Assembly: GCF_022968795.1 (NCBI RefSeq)
Contig: NZ_JALJRB010000003.1
Location: 62,001 to 126,000, forward strand
Direction: 5' to 3'
DNA length: 64,000 nt
From: Desulfatitalea alkaliphila
Lineage (GTDB): Bacteria > Desulfobacterota > Desulfobacteria > Desulfobacterales > Desulfosarcinaceae
A program made the position numbers and the translations under genes. The notes beneath the pieces are model-generated. The model was not told the DNA's origin. It saw nothing but the letters and a program-made list of their open reading frames with translations, and made no database searches. This document shows, piece after piece, positions 53,003 to 61,585 of the stretch. Every line of letters starts with the position of its first letter. The stretch's first letter is position 1.

Positions 53003-53750
53003 GGCAGCATCCTTTCTCAGCGGCGCGGCACGCGGCGGTGGTTCGAACGGACCCGCCCTGCGGCGCGATGGCGATCTTCTTGACATTCCCTGATTGGTAG
53101 GGTTGCCCGACGCGGACCTCCCCGGTGCAGTAGGAGCAGATGGCGGCCGGCATGGAATAGCGCAGCCGCCGGTGAACCGGTTCCGTCACGGGCGGCCAAC
53201 CCGCCACGATCCGCTTGAGCAGCACGACCCCCGTGCCGGTCAGCCCGTTGAAATGGATGATGGCCGCCGTAGGGTTCGCCTGCCGGACGTTGTAAGCGAA
53301 CACCTCCTTTTCGGCCTGGGAGACCATGTCGCCCTTGGTCACCACCACCAGGTCCGCCAGGCTCAATGCCGGCCCCATCTTGCCGGGAGCGTCCATCCCG
53401 CCCAGGTTGTCGATCACCGTGACGGCGGGCACCGCCTCGACATGGGGCGCGCAGCGGAAGCAGAGCCCGGCCGTTTCCACGAACAGCACATCGGCCGACT
53501 GCGCCAAGCCCCAGGCGTACACCTCTTCCAGGTTGGAGACATAGTAGTGGTCCGGGCAGACGTAATCGCCGAGGCCCTTGATGGCGGGGATGCCCACCCG
53601 GCGGGCATAGTGCCGATCATCCCCGGTGGCCAGGGCATCGAACTTGGCCGCCGCCACCCGCACCCCCTCGGCCAGCAGCCGCCGGGCCAAGTGGGAGATG
53701 ACGGCGGTTTTGCCGGACGAAGGTGTTCCGGCAACGGTGATCATTTTCAT
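52977..53750 (-). CDS. HypB/CobW-like GTPase with Cys motifs
   Basis: 257 residues of the SIMIBI GTPase class. P-loop GTPSSGKTAV is at the N-terminus, and the guanine site VVTKGD and VETAGLC switch region are visible. Cys pairs CFRC near residue 97 and CSYC near 207, and a C-terminal CCHAPDVDEH, could bind metal. Relatives (HypB, UreG, CobW, CooC-type) insert metals into enzymes. It is the first gene after RNA element a. ATG 53750 follows AAAGG. Together with the ATPase and cytosolic binding protein it looks like an intracellular metallocofactor handling set. Confidence 0.82.
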   Translation of the reverse strand: MKMITVAGTPSSGKTAVISHLARRLLAEGVRVAAAKFDALATGDDRHYARRVGIPAIKGLGDYVCPDHYYVSNLEEVYAWGLAQSADVLFVETAGLCFRCAPHVEAVPAVTVIDNLGGMDAPGKMGPALSLADLVVVTKGDMVSQAEKEVFAYNVRQANPTAAIIHFNGLTGTGVVLLKRIVAGWPPVTEPVHRRLRYSMPAAICSYCTGEVRVGQPYQSGNVKKIAIAPQGGSVRTTAACRAAEKGCCHAPDVDEH

Positions 53751-53811
53751 GGGCAAACCTTTCCACATGCTGCGCACCGGGCGCGGGACCGGCGGTGCCT
53801 GCTGTACAAAT

Positions 53812-53900
53812 AAAAAAAAGGGCGCAACAGGAAGCGGCTGACGCGCTTCGTGTTACGCCCTCACTTTCTTCGACCCTGCTGTAAGCCGAAGACCGCAAGA
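53812..53900 (-). promoter_or_regulatory. Leader RNA element, copy a (candidate riboswitch or attenuator)
   Basis: On the minus strand: TCTTCG (stem 5' side), a 14-base variable loop, CGAAGA, then AAGTGA, then a terminator stem beginning GGGCGTAACA and ending TGTTGCGCCC, followed by eight T's at 53819-53812. The terminator ends 62 bases before the GTPase start. The same layout occurs at 57544-57615 and 61586-61676. The shared AGTGA-rGGCGYAAC block and the sequence-varying first stem suggest a sensed ligand. Confidence 0.75.
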
Positions 53901-54262
53901 CGCCAATTTTGAAATTACTTGTAAAGTTTTAATTTTCTAAATTCGAACGAGTACTGAATTTCATATCCCGAGTTGCTTGTCAAGCCATTTTGACGTTTGA
54001 CCGCAAAAATTCCTCATTATTTGGATACGAGCGCTTCAGATATCAAACAAATGACTTGACAACATAATTTTAAATTTCGTATTAATTTTGTAGCCTTTAT
54101 CTTTGTTTTAATAAACTAACCATAGACACCCTGCACGTCATGCGCGTTTCCGGTGCCGGGCACGAGAAGTGACGTCCGAAGCACGCGACAGCGGTTTCTT
54201 CATAATGGTGATAGATGCAATGCACCAGCCATCTGCTGCTATGCGATTAAGGAGCAATAACG
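53901..54262. other. AT-rich intergenic region with divergent promoters
   Basis: About 360 bases between RNA element a (minus strand) and a small plus-strand gene. It is AT-rich. A plus-strand promoter is visible at 54056-54085. I could not assign a clear minus-strand promoter for the element. Confidence 0.5.
54056..54085 (+). promoter_or_regulatory. Sigma-70 promoter for the small plus-strand genes
   Basis: TTGACA at 54056-54061 and TATTAA at 54080-54085 are separated by 18 bases. The -35 matches the consensus exactly. It is about 180 bases upstream of the gene at 54263. Confidence 0.6.
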
Positions 54263-54637
54263 ATGAGTTCTTCATTCGAAACCACAGAATTGAACAACCG
54301 GAGCAAAGGGACGAATACCGGCACACCTGTTCGTTTGAGCGTCTCCCTCTCTGTGGAGACCTTGCACCGGCTGCTTGCGACAAGCCAGCTGTGTGCTGCG
54401 GAATTACAATGTCTGGACCGGGCCTCTCGGTTTGCGTTGCGGCGGCTTTGCCTGGAAAGCTGCATCGGACCCGCAAATTGCGCAGTTCGCAGACCGCAAC
54501 AACCAGGACCAATTCCCCGGAACCCTTGTCATCCGCTTCGGCATCAACCCCGCGCCGAGCGCCGCGCGGATGCCATCACCGCCCCACCCGCCGGTGTCCG
54601 CAGGAGAAGCTTATGCAACCCTTTCATGAGTCACTAA
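54263..54637 (+). CDS. Small protein of unknown function with LCAAEL..LCLESC pattern
   Basis: A strong ribosome site (AAGGAGCAATAACG) precedes ATG 54263, so a gene starts here. The first ~65 residues look like a conserved small domain: RLSVSLSVETLHRLLATSQL then CAAELQCLDRASRFALRRLC. After residue ~68 (LESC) the sequence becomes Pro/Arg-rich and resembles out-of-frame GC-rich DNA, so a frameshift or a shorter natural product is possible. No family known to me. It reads divergently from the metallocofactor operon. Confidence 0.55.
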   Translation: MSSSFETTELNNRSKGTNTGTPVRLSVSLSVETLHRLLATSQLCAAELQCLDRASRFALRRLCLESCIGPANCAVRRPQQPGPIPRNPCHPLRHQPRAERRADAITAPPAGVRRRSLCNPFMSH

Positions 54638-54807
54638 AGACCCTTTTCAACGTGGCGGCGACAGCATCGAACGCGGACGCCGGCTACGGACGCATCAACT
54701 GCCGCCGCCGCCGGGAAAACCGCAACCCTGTGCGGGAAGAGATTTCACGGATCATCGCACGCCCGAGCATCGTCAAAAACAGTACGGCCGCTGTACCGGA
54801 AAGATGA
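54613..54807 (+). CDS. Small protein of unknown function
   Basis: 64 residues, MQPFHESLKTLFNVAATASN to the end VPER, with an excellent ribosome site AGGAGAAGCTT directly before ATG 54613. It overlaps the end of the preceding small gene by 25 bases. The middle is Arg-rich (INCRRRREN). No recognisable family. The strong start and overlap suggest co-expression with the gene at 54263. Confidence 0.5.
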   Translation: MQPFHESLKTLFNVAATASNADAGYGRINCRRRRENRNPVREEISRIIARPSIVKNSTAAVPER

Positions 54808-54837
54808 TGGCGCGTTTTGACGGCCTTTATGGTCCCA

Positions 54838-54873
54838 GCCACTGCGCGCACTGCAATGGATGTGCGCAGTGGC
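54838..54873. terminator. Hairpin between small genes and the TonB receptor
   Basis: GCCACTGCGC (54838-54847) pairs perfectly with GCGCAGTGGC (54864-54873). It sits between converging genes, about 30 bases after the small gene and 95 bases after the receptor's stop on the other strand, so it may end both transcripts. No T-run follows. Confidence 0.5.
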
Positions 54874-54967
54874 AGAGACGATCAGACGGCCTCCCTGTGC
54901 CGATCAACTGCCTGCGAAAGTTGCCTCAACGGCACAAAAACAGCTGTGTGGCCGTCAGCCCGGCCGA

Positions 54968-57451
54968 TTAAAACCGGGTGGCGACACTCAGATAGAAATT
55001 GCGCCCCTTGCCCACGCGGGTCGTGGTTTCCACGTCGCGGGCGTTGATGTAGGCATCATCGAACAGGTTGTTGATACCCAGGGTCAGTTCGGGAGCGCGA
55101 CCGAAAAGGGACAGACCCTTGACCTCCGGCGTCCATGTGGCGGCGACATTGGCCTGGGTGAAGCTCTCCCGCACGCGCCAGTAGGTGGTGCCGCCGCTGA
55201 CGACGGTCTCGGGGTTCTGGTCGGGCTTGAACCAGTGGGTGACGGAGGCCCCCACCCGCAAGGTGTGCAGCGGACGGACATAGGCGCCCAGAGTGGCTTT
55301 GTCCGCGAAGCCCTGGGGGGTTTTCTCCTTGGTGGCGTCGTCGACCTGGTCCAGATGGGAGTAGCTGAGCCGCGCGCCCCAGCGTGGAGCGTCGTACATG
55401 GCGGTCATCTCGTACCCGTCCCGGGAGACGCTGTCGACATTGCGGTAGGTGCCGTAGGGGGTTCCCTCGGGCGAGTCAGGCCCGTCGAGAGCGGCCTTGA
55501 AGGCGATCATGTCCTTGATCTTGCCATTGAAATACATCGCCTTGAACATCAACCGGTCCCGGTTGGCGAGCAGCCCGTTCTTGGCATAGGATAGTCCGGC
55601 TTCGTACTCGCGGGCGATTTCCGGTTTCAGGTCGGGATTGGGCAGGTACCAGTAGTGGCGGTTGAGGGGGCCCTCCGAGGAGGTTTCGTGGGGCGTCGGG
55701 GCGCGGAACGATTCGGAGTAGTTGCCCAGCAAGTGCAACCCTTCGAACAAACGCACCGCTAAACCGATGCGCGGCGAGAAGTGCTCATCGGTGTATTTTC
55801 CCGCGTTGGCCTTGACCCGCCGGTCGAAAGTGTCGTAGCGGCCGCCGGCCTGGACGATCAATCCTTCGTTGAAAAAAGCCGATTCGAGATGTACGAAAAG
55901 ACCGGTGTCCTTGTAGGTATTGGGCATGGACCCGAACACCGTCGCCACGCCGTTGCGTACGTAGGAGGCGTCTTCTTCCCTGTTTTCGTGGTCGAAACCG
56001 AGCAGCAGACGGTTGCGGGCCGCGAGGGCATCGAAGATCATTTGATTGTGCAAGCGGAAACCCCAACGATCGTCCTCGTTTTCGTAGTCCAGTTTCTGTT
56101 GGACGCCGCCGGTGTCCTCGTATACCCAGCCCCGGTCGTAACTGGACCAGCCTTTGTAGGCCGTGGCCTGCAGGTTGACCCAGCGGGAGCCGTAGGGGTT
56201 CAGGCTGTAGGTGGCCACGAGATCGCGCTGGGTCAGGGTGCCGATCACCGGTCCGGTGACGGTGCTGTAACCGGGGTGGTACAAGGATTGCCAGGTCACC
56301 TCCGCATCCTGGTGAAAATCGTAATAGGAGAGCGCGATGCGCGAACCGCCGCCCAGGTGCAGGGCCCCTTTGGTGAAAATTACGCGCAGATCCTCCTTGT
56401 TGTCCACCGTGTCCGTGTACCCGCCGTCGGCCGTTTGATATTTGCGGGCCAGCGCCTTGTCGCCGTGGCGGCCGAGTTTGCCGTACAACAGGAACTCGTA
56501 AGGTCCGTCGGCCGGTGCCACCGCGCCGGCCACATAGCCTTCGCGATAGTTGTTGGTTTCGTAGCGCATTTTCGCGGCGACCCCGAGGTGTCGCCCCGGT
56601 GCCAGGAAATCATGGGCATCCTTGGTGGTCATGGCCACCACGCCGCCGATGGCGCCGCCGCCGTGGTGGACCGACGAGGCCCCCTTCACGATTTCCACGC
56701 TTTTGAGCAGGTCGTTGTCGGAACGGAAGGAGGAGACCTGGTTGGAGTAGAGCGCCGGCGACCGACGAACGCCGTCCTGCAAAATGATGACCCGGTCCTC
56801 GGATTGGTAGCCGAAACCGCGGATGTTGAACTGCTGCCCCATGCCGCGGCCGCTGTCGCCGCCGGTGGAGACCCCCGGCACATCCGCAAGGGCTTCGATG
56901 ACGGTGCTGGTGCCGCGCAACTCCTCTTCGCCGAGCACGGTGACCGATCCCGGATATTTGTTCACCGCCAGTGCCATGCTTGTGCCGGTCACCGTGACAT
57001 CGGACACCGTCGCCCTGTCGTCCGGGCGGCGGGTTCCGCGGCTGCCGATGCGCAGGGTGTAGGGGTCTTGACCGGCCACGGTCACGGCAAGATCGTGTCC
57101 GGCCAGCAGGCGCTCCAGGGCGTCGTCGACGGCGTAGCTGCCCTGCAACGCAGGACTCAGCCGCCCGGCCACCAGCGCGGGATCGAAAACGAGGACAATG
57201 CCCGCTTGTCGGGCAACGAGATGCAGGGCTTCGGCCATGTCACCGGCCGGCACCTGGAAATGCCTCTGCTCGGCGCCGCCGGTTCGGGCCCAGGCCGTGG
57301 CGGCGTCGGCGCTGATCATGATGGCGATCGACAGGAGCCAGACCGACAATACCATCATCGCCGCGCCGAGAGCGGTGCGGCGCACGGCTGCCGGACGGGA
57401 GGCGGGGTGCATGGTTTTGTTGGAAAACTGCGCGTGGGGCGTACGGTACAT
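54968..57451 (-). CDS. TonB-dependent receptor with N-terminal STN domain
   Basis: 827 residues. After a signal segment (MMVLSVWLLSIAIMISADA) there is an STN domain (about residues 60-135: FQVPAGDMAEALHLVARQAG, AVDDALERLLAGHDLAV) used in FecA-type surface signalling or structural roles. The plug follows (EALADVPGVSTGGDSGRGMG, HHGGGAIGGVVAMTTKDA) and a barrel ending FYLSVATRF. No FecI/FecR pair is in the window. ATG 57451 follows AAAAGGAAAGG. RNA element b lies 93 bases upstream, so it should respond to the same signal as units 1 and 3. Confidence 0.92.
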   Translation of the reverse strand: MYRTPHAQFSNKTMHPASRPAAVRRTALGAAMMVLSVWLLSIAIMISADAATAWARTGGAEQRHFQVPAGDMAEALHLVARQAGIVLVFDPALVAGRLSPALQGSYAVDDALERLLAGHDLAVTVAGQDPYTLRIGSRGTRRPDDRATVSDVTVTGTSMALAVNKYPGSVTVLGEEELRGTSTVIEALADVPGVSTGGDSGRGMGQQFNIRGFGYQSEDRVIILQDGVRRSPALYSNQVSSFRSDNDLLKSVEIVKGASSVHHGGGAIGGVVAMTTKDAHDFLAPGRHLGVAAKMRYETNNYREGYVAGAVAPADGPYEFLLYGKLGRHGDKALARKYQTADGGYTDTVDNKEDLRVIFTKGALHLGGGSRIALSYYDFHQDAEVTWQSLYHPGYSTVTGPVIGTLTQRDLVATYSLNPYGSRWVNLQATAYKGWSSYDRGWVYEDTGGVQQKLDYENEDDRWGFRLHNQMIFDALAARNRLLLGFDHENREEDASYVRNGVATVFGSMPNTYKDTGLFVHLESAFFNEGLIVQAGGRYDTFDRRVKANAGKYTDEHFSPRIGLAVRLFEGLHLLGNYSESFRAPTPHETSSEGPLNRHYWYLPNPDLKPEIAREYEAGLSYAKNGLLANRDRLMFKAMYFNGKIKDMIAFKAALDGPDSPEGTPYGTYRNVDSVSRDGYEMTAMYDAPRWGARLSYSHLDQVDDATKEKTPQGFADKATLGAYVRPLHTLRVGASVTHWFKPDQNPETVVSGGTTYWRVRESFTQANVAATWTPEVKGLSLFGRAPELTLGINNLFDDAYINARDVETTTRVGKGRNFYLSVATRF

Positions 57452-57543
57452 GTTTCGATTCCTTTCCTTTTCAGATGGCATTGAGTGACCATGCCCACCC
57501 TGTGAGCATGGCGGCCGGTTTTCCATCACGCCGTCCGAGATGC

Positions 57544-57615
57544 AAAAAGGCGCAACCCCATGATGGGTTACGCCTTCACTGCCTTCGTCCGCGCTGCTAA
57601 CGAAGATCGTAGGGC
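57544..57615 (-). promoter_or_regulatory. Leader RNA element, copy b (candidate riboswitch or attenuator)
   Basis: On the minus strand: ACGATCTTCG, a 13-base variable loop (TTAGCAGCGCGGA), CGAAG, GC, AGTGA, then the terminator stem AGGCGTAACCC / GGGTTGCGCCT and five T's (57548-57544). Copy b is the most compact. It has the same order and conserved blocks as copies a and c. Confidence 0.75.
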
Positions 57616-57705
57616 ATTCCTGGTTGAAATTGAATCGCGATAGGGTTTACCGTTATCGCGGATCGGGGTGTAACCACCCCTGCTGCGTGGATTTGCGCTT
57701 GACCG

Positions 57706-58740
57706 CTATTGAACGCTGTCCGAAGTGTGCTCCCAGGCGCCGAGTGCATCCGCCCAGGTGCGCAGCACGTCCGGGTATTCGATCACGCCGGCATCGACAT
57801 AGGCCGGCAGGCTGAACAGGCGGTGGTTTTTCAACGCCGGCACTTCCGCCAGGGCCGGCATTTGCCGGACGGCTTCGGCCAGGGCCTTTTGCACCGCAAA
57901 GGCGTTGCCGGTCATCACGATGACATCCGGGGCCGCTTCGACCAGGGGGTCCAACACAGGCCCGGTTTTGCGACGGGGGACGGCGAAGTGGCCTTTGGCC
58001 GGCTTGCTGCCGTCGATCCGGAAATGGTGCCCGACATTCTTTGCGCCGATCCTTTCAAGCAAGAAGACATCGGCATACCCCCCGGGCGCTTCGATCCGCA
58101 GCATGGCGCGCCCGGTGGATTCCTGGTAGGTGCCGTTGATGATAATCACGCTCTTGCCGGGGTTTCGGGCCTTGAGACTGTTTTGCACGGTGGCCCGCTT
58201 GGTATTGTAGGTTTCGATCAGCGCTTCGGCCTCGGCGCGGCGATCCAGCAATTCGGCGGCTTGGCGGATGGCGCTTTCAAGCCCATTGGAGAAATCGACA
58301 TAGGCGATTTCCAATCCCTTGTCCGCCAGTATCGTCCCCAGGTTCTCCGGCTTGAGGTCGGGCCGGTACTCGCAGTAGCGGGGATGCTTTTCTACCAGAA
58401 TCCGTTTGAGTCCGTTGCGCCGGGCGGCTTCGATGATGGCCTCGCCTTCGCCCCTGGCGACACAGTTGGGACACCCCAGAACCTGTACACGGTTCTTGAG
58501 TTGATCACACAAGGGCCAGAGGGAGCAGCGCACCGACATGGCCACCGGCACGACACCCAGGTGATAGGCCACATCGGCGACGCGATCTCCCAAGATGATC
58601 ACATCCGCCCGCGCGGGCACTTGCTGCGGCGCGGCGGCCGATTCGCGGACAACGGTGCCGAAGGCCACCAGCGCCGCGATCACCAGGATATGAGCGCACA
58701 TGGCGGCCAAGGTTGCAAAGGGATGGGTGCTTCGTTTCAT
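57706..58740 (-). CDS. Periplasmic binding protein, FepB/BtuF-like, with extra Cys
   Basis: 344 residues with an export signal (ILVIAALVAFGTVVRESAAA) and a type-3 periplasmic-binding fold (VIILGDRVADVAYHLGVVPV; LVEAAPDVIVMTGNAFAVQK). Such proteins carry siderophores, heme, B12 or metal chelates. Unusual features are CSLWPLC, CPNC and a single C in RYCEYRP, which could bind a metal or Fe-S cluster. ATG 58740 follows AAGGAG. It follows a TonB receptor by 69 bases. No permease or ATPase is in this unit, so it may deliver to a transporter elsewhere, perhaps unit 1. Confidence 0.82.
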   Translation of the reverse strand: MKRSTHPFATLAAMCAHILVIAALVAFGTVVRESAAAPQQVPARADVIILGDRVADVAYHLGVVPVAMSVRCSLWPLCDQLKNRVQVLGCPNCVARGEGEAIIEAARRNGLKRILVEKHPRYCEYRPDLKPENLGTILADKGLEIAYVDFSNGLESAIRQAAELLDRRAEAEALIETYNTKRATVQNSLKARNPGKSVIIINGTYQESTGRAMLRIEAPGGYADVFLLERIGAKNVGHHFRIDGSKPAKGHFAVPRRKTGPVLDPLVEAAPDVIVMTGNAFAVQKALAEAVRQMPALAEVPALKNHRLFSLPAYVDAGVIEYPDVLRTWADALGAWEHTSDSVQ

Positions 58741-58808
58741 GGACACACTCCTTGATGTGGATGGTTTCAGGTGACCGGCCGATACCGCGCTTGGCGGCCG
58801 GTGATGCG

Positions 58809-60713
58809 CTACATGCGAATCGAGACCCCGGCATGGAAAGTGGTGGGCGCGATCAGGGTGACGCCGTCCCGGACGATGCGCTTGTCGAGGATGTTCTCCA
58901 CCCCCGCGAACAGCTCCAGATGCCGGCCGAGCCCTTTGGCGACGTAGGCCCCGAACAGGGGGTAGGAGTAGCGTTCGCCGTCGGCGTAAGTGATCCGGCC
59001 GATGCCGCTCATGCGCAGGTTGGCCCGCAGGCGCATCTCCGGATGGTGAAATCCCAGCTTGATGAAGTATTTGTATTCGGGCTGGGCGCCGATGTTCTCG
59101 CTGCCGGAGCGGTTTTCCACGTCCAGCCAGGTGAAATTGCCGTCCAGGGTGAGGCCCAGGGGCAGGCGGACGCCGGCCTCCGCTTCGATGCCCTTGAGGG
59201 TGGCTTCGGCGATGTTGCGGTACTGGTAAAAATCCCTGCGGTTCTGGCCGCTGCCCTCGGAGCGATCAAAGACGGTTTCGATCAGGTTGTCCACCTCCGT
59301 CTGAAAGCCGGTCATCCTGCCGTAATATCGGGCTTGGGTCAGTTCGATGCCGAGCTCGTAGGTGATGGAAGATTCCGCTTCCAGGTCCGGATTGGCGGCA
59401 TACACATCGCGCCCCCGGCGGCGGAAAGAGGTGACGTTCAGTTCCGTCAGCGATGGCGCCCGGAAGCCGTGTGCGTAAGCACCCTTGAGGCGCAGGGCGT
59501 CGGTGAGGCTGTAGATGGCGGATGCGCGAGGCGTCCATCGGTCCCCGAAGCCCGAGTGGTTGTCGTAGCGCAGGCCCAACACCACGTATAGGGGATCGAG
59601 CAGGTGAAATTCGTTTTGCGCGAACACACTGCTGTTGTCCACCGACGCGTCCGTGCGCAACCCCATCTGGGTGTCGTCCAGGCCGTCCCGACGCAGCTCG
59701 CCCCCGATGGTCAACAGGTGACGATGCCACAGCAGGCCGGAATAACGCGCTTCGGCCTGGTTGATGTACTGCTCGGTTTGCCGGCGGCCCGATTCGGCAA
59801 AGGGGTTGAAGCCCATCTCATTCCGGTATTCGGAGCGGTTGACCCGCAGCAGCAGTTGATGCATGGGTTTCAGCCGCAAATCGTACTGCAGGTGGTAGCC
59901 CCGGCGCTCCTCCTGGAACCGTCGTTCACGAGCCAGGTTCTCGTAGAACTGATCGCCGGTGTACACGTTGTCGTTGTACTCCATCCCGCCGGACAGGGAT
60001 TGGCGGTCGGTGAAGTCAAAGGCGACGCGGCCGGCGGCGAAGCGCGGCCGCTGCCTGAAGCCGTCGTCGGGCAGCATCCCGTCCTGGTCCCACCCTTGCG
60101 TGTGTCCCGATTCGGCCGCCGCCAGCAGGCGCAACCGATCCAGGGACCCGCCTACCAAGGCGCCGCCGGTGAAACTCTGGGCGTCGCCGAAGCGGTTGAC
60201 GCCATACTGCCCGGTGAGTTCGGCGGTGGTCGCTTCGGGCGCGCGCCGCGTGATGATGTTGACCACGCCGCCAAGAGCGTCGCTGCCGAACAGGGCCGAT
60301 GCCGGACCGCGCACCACCTCGATGCGCTCCACCATATGGGCCGGAATCTGCCGCAGATCGATCATGTCGTTGAACCCGAAGGCCAACCGCCGGCCGTCCA
60401 GCAGCACCAGGGTGTGCTTGCTGCGCCCCCCCCGAATGGCGGGCACCCGGACCCGTCCGGACTCCCGCGAAACCACCAGCCCGGCGGCGCTCTCCAGGGC
60501 GTCGGCCACCGTCAAGGCATTCATTTCGCGCATCTCCCGGGCGCTGATCACCTGCACGGCGCCGGGCGCATCGACGATGGTCTTCTCCGTCATGGTGGCC
60601 GTCACCACCACCTCACCCGCCTGCAACGCCTCTTCTCCATTGGCGGCGGCAGTGGGAACCACCGCCGGGCAAAACATCATGACCGCAGCCGCTAACAACA
60701 ACCGTCGAAACAT
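58809..60713 (-). CDS. TonB-dependent receptor of the FmdE unit
   Basis: 634 residues: signal peptide, TonB-box-like GEVVVTATM, plug (VADALESAAGLVVSRESGRV; FGSDALGGVVNIITRRA) and a barrel ending AGVSIRM. ATG 60713 follows GAGGTG. It is between an FmdE-like gene and a periplasmic binding protein gene in the unit led by RNA element c, so the three should act on one ligand: capture, outer-membrane import and periplasmic binding. Confidence 0.92.
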   Translation of the reverse strand: MFRRLLLAAAVMMFCPAVVPTAAANGEEALQAGEVVVTATMTEKTIVDAPGAVQVISAREMREMNALTVADALESAAGLVVSRESGRVRVPAIRGGRSKHTLVLLDGRRLAFGFNDMIDLRQIPAHMVERIEVVRGPASALFGSDALGGVVNIITRRAPEATTAELTGQYGVNRFGDAQSFTGGALVGGSLDRLRLLAAAESGHTQGWDQDGMLPDDGFRQRPRFAAGRVAFDFTDRQSLSGGMEYNDNVYTGDQFYENLARERRFQEERRGYHLQYDLRLKPMHQLLLRVNRSEYRNEMGFNPFAESGRRQTEQYINQAEARYSGLLWHRHLLTIGGELRRDGLDDTQMGLRTDASVDNSSVFAQNEFHLLDPLYVVLGLRYDNHSGFGDRWTPRASAIYSLTDALRLKGAYAHGFRAPSLTELNVTSFRRRGRDVYAANPDLEAESSITYELGIELTQARYYGRMTGFQTEVDNLIETVFDRSEGSGQNRRDFYQYRNIAEATLKGIEAEAGVRLPLGLTLDGNFTWLDVENRSGSENIGAQPEYKYFIKLGFHHPEMRLRANLRMSGIGRITYADGERYSYPLFGAYVAKGLGRHLELFAGVENILDKRIVRDGVTLIAPTTFHAGVSIRM

Positions 60714-60806
60714 TGTCATCACCTCGTTGGATTCCATAGATGGCGGGACCAAAATGGCATATCGGCGTTCGCGGCCGTCGCCGCCGGGGCCGCGAACGCC
60801 GTCGTT

Positions 60807-61532
60807 TCACAGTTCGCCGCTATCCCCCGCCCGGGCCTGGCGCCGCATGTCGCGGATGTGCCGATCGATCTCCCCCGGCACGATGGCCCCCCAGGCGACA
60901 AAGTGAGCCACTTCCGCCTCGCCGAACAGTTCCGCAGCCTTCAACCGGGTGAAATTATCCAGCATGCCTTGGCGGTCCCGACTGCGTTTGGCGCTTTCCG
61001 CCTCGCTTATCGTGCCCTCCTTGGTTTTCGCCCGCAGGATGAACCAATCTTCAGGCCACAACTCTGTGTTGAGCCGCAGGGTCACCATCTGCATGGTGGA
61101 TTTGCGCATGAACTGAAACACGAACTTGTCGGTGCCGCCGGCGATTCCGGGCGGCGGCCAGGTGCGGCTGCCCGGACCGGTGCCCCTGACGATCAGGTCC
61201 AGCAGGTCCATGGGTCCGCCGGGCGCCAGGGTGAGGATCACCACGTCGTCGAGGTCGGGGGTCTGCTGTCCGAATAGCAGGTCCATGCCATGCTGGACGG
61301 CCCGAAACGCCAGGGTGGCGCCGGCGCACACCCCGCCGTGATGATCGTAAACATCGGTCAAATAGATGGAGCGCGTTTCACCCTTCTGAAGGACGGTGAT
61401 CGGCGCCAGCGTCTTGGCCGCCGGCGGATAGGCATCGTCGTCGCAGGCCTTGGCCACGCCCATGCCCAAGCACACGGCCATCGCCAGGGCAGCCAACACA
61501 ATACCTGGCTTTCTCAATGAAAATCGGAACAT
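60807..61532 (-). CDS. Exported FmdE-like protein
   Basis: 241 residues. A perfect AAGGAGGTAAGCATT site precedes ATG 61532. A signal peptide (VLAALAMAVCLGMGVAKA) is followed by an FmdE-like domain: HHGGVCAGATLAFRAVQHGM resembles the H-x-C-P-G-x-x-x-G-x-R-A motif, and APGGPMDLLDLIV the second conserved part. FmdE was named from formylmethanofuran dehydrogenase operons; the domain is zinc-binding and often lies beside metal or cofactor transport genes. Export of such a protein suggests ligand binding or modification in the periplasm. The identification rests on short motifs, so moderate confidence. Confidence 0.65.
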   Translation of the reverse strand: MFRFSLRKPGIVLAALAMAVCLGMGVAKACDDDAYPPAAKTLAPITVLQKGETRSIYLTDVYDHHGGVCAGATLAFRAVQHGMDLLFGQQTPDLDDVVILTLAPGGPMDLLDLIVRGTGPGSRTWPPPGIAGGTDKFVFQFMRKSTMQMVTLRLNTELWPEDWFILRAKTKEGTISEAESAKRSRDRQGMLDNFTRLKAAELFGEAEVAHFVAWGAIVPGEIDRHIRDMRRQARAGDSGEL

Positions 61533-61585
61533 AATGCTTACCTCCTTGTAATGAAATCGGTTCACGCCGCGGTGACACGCGGCAC

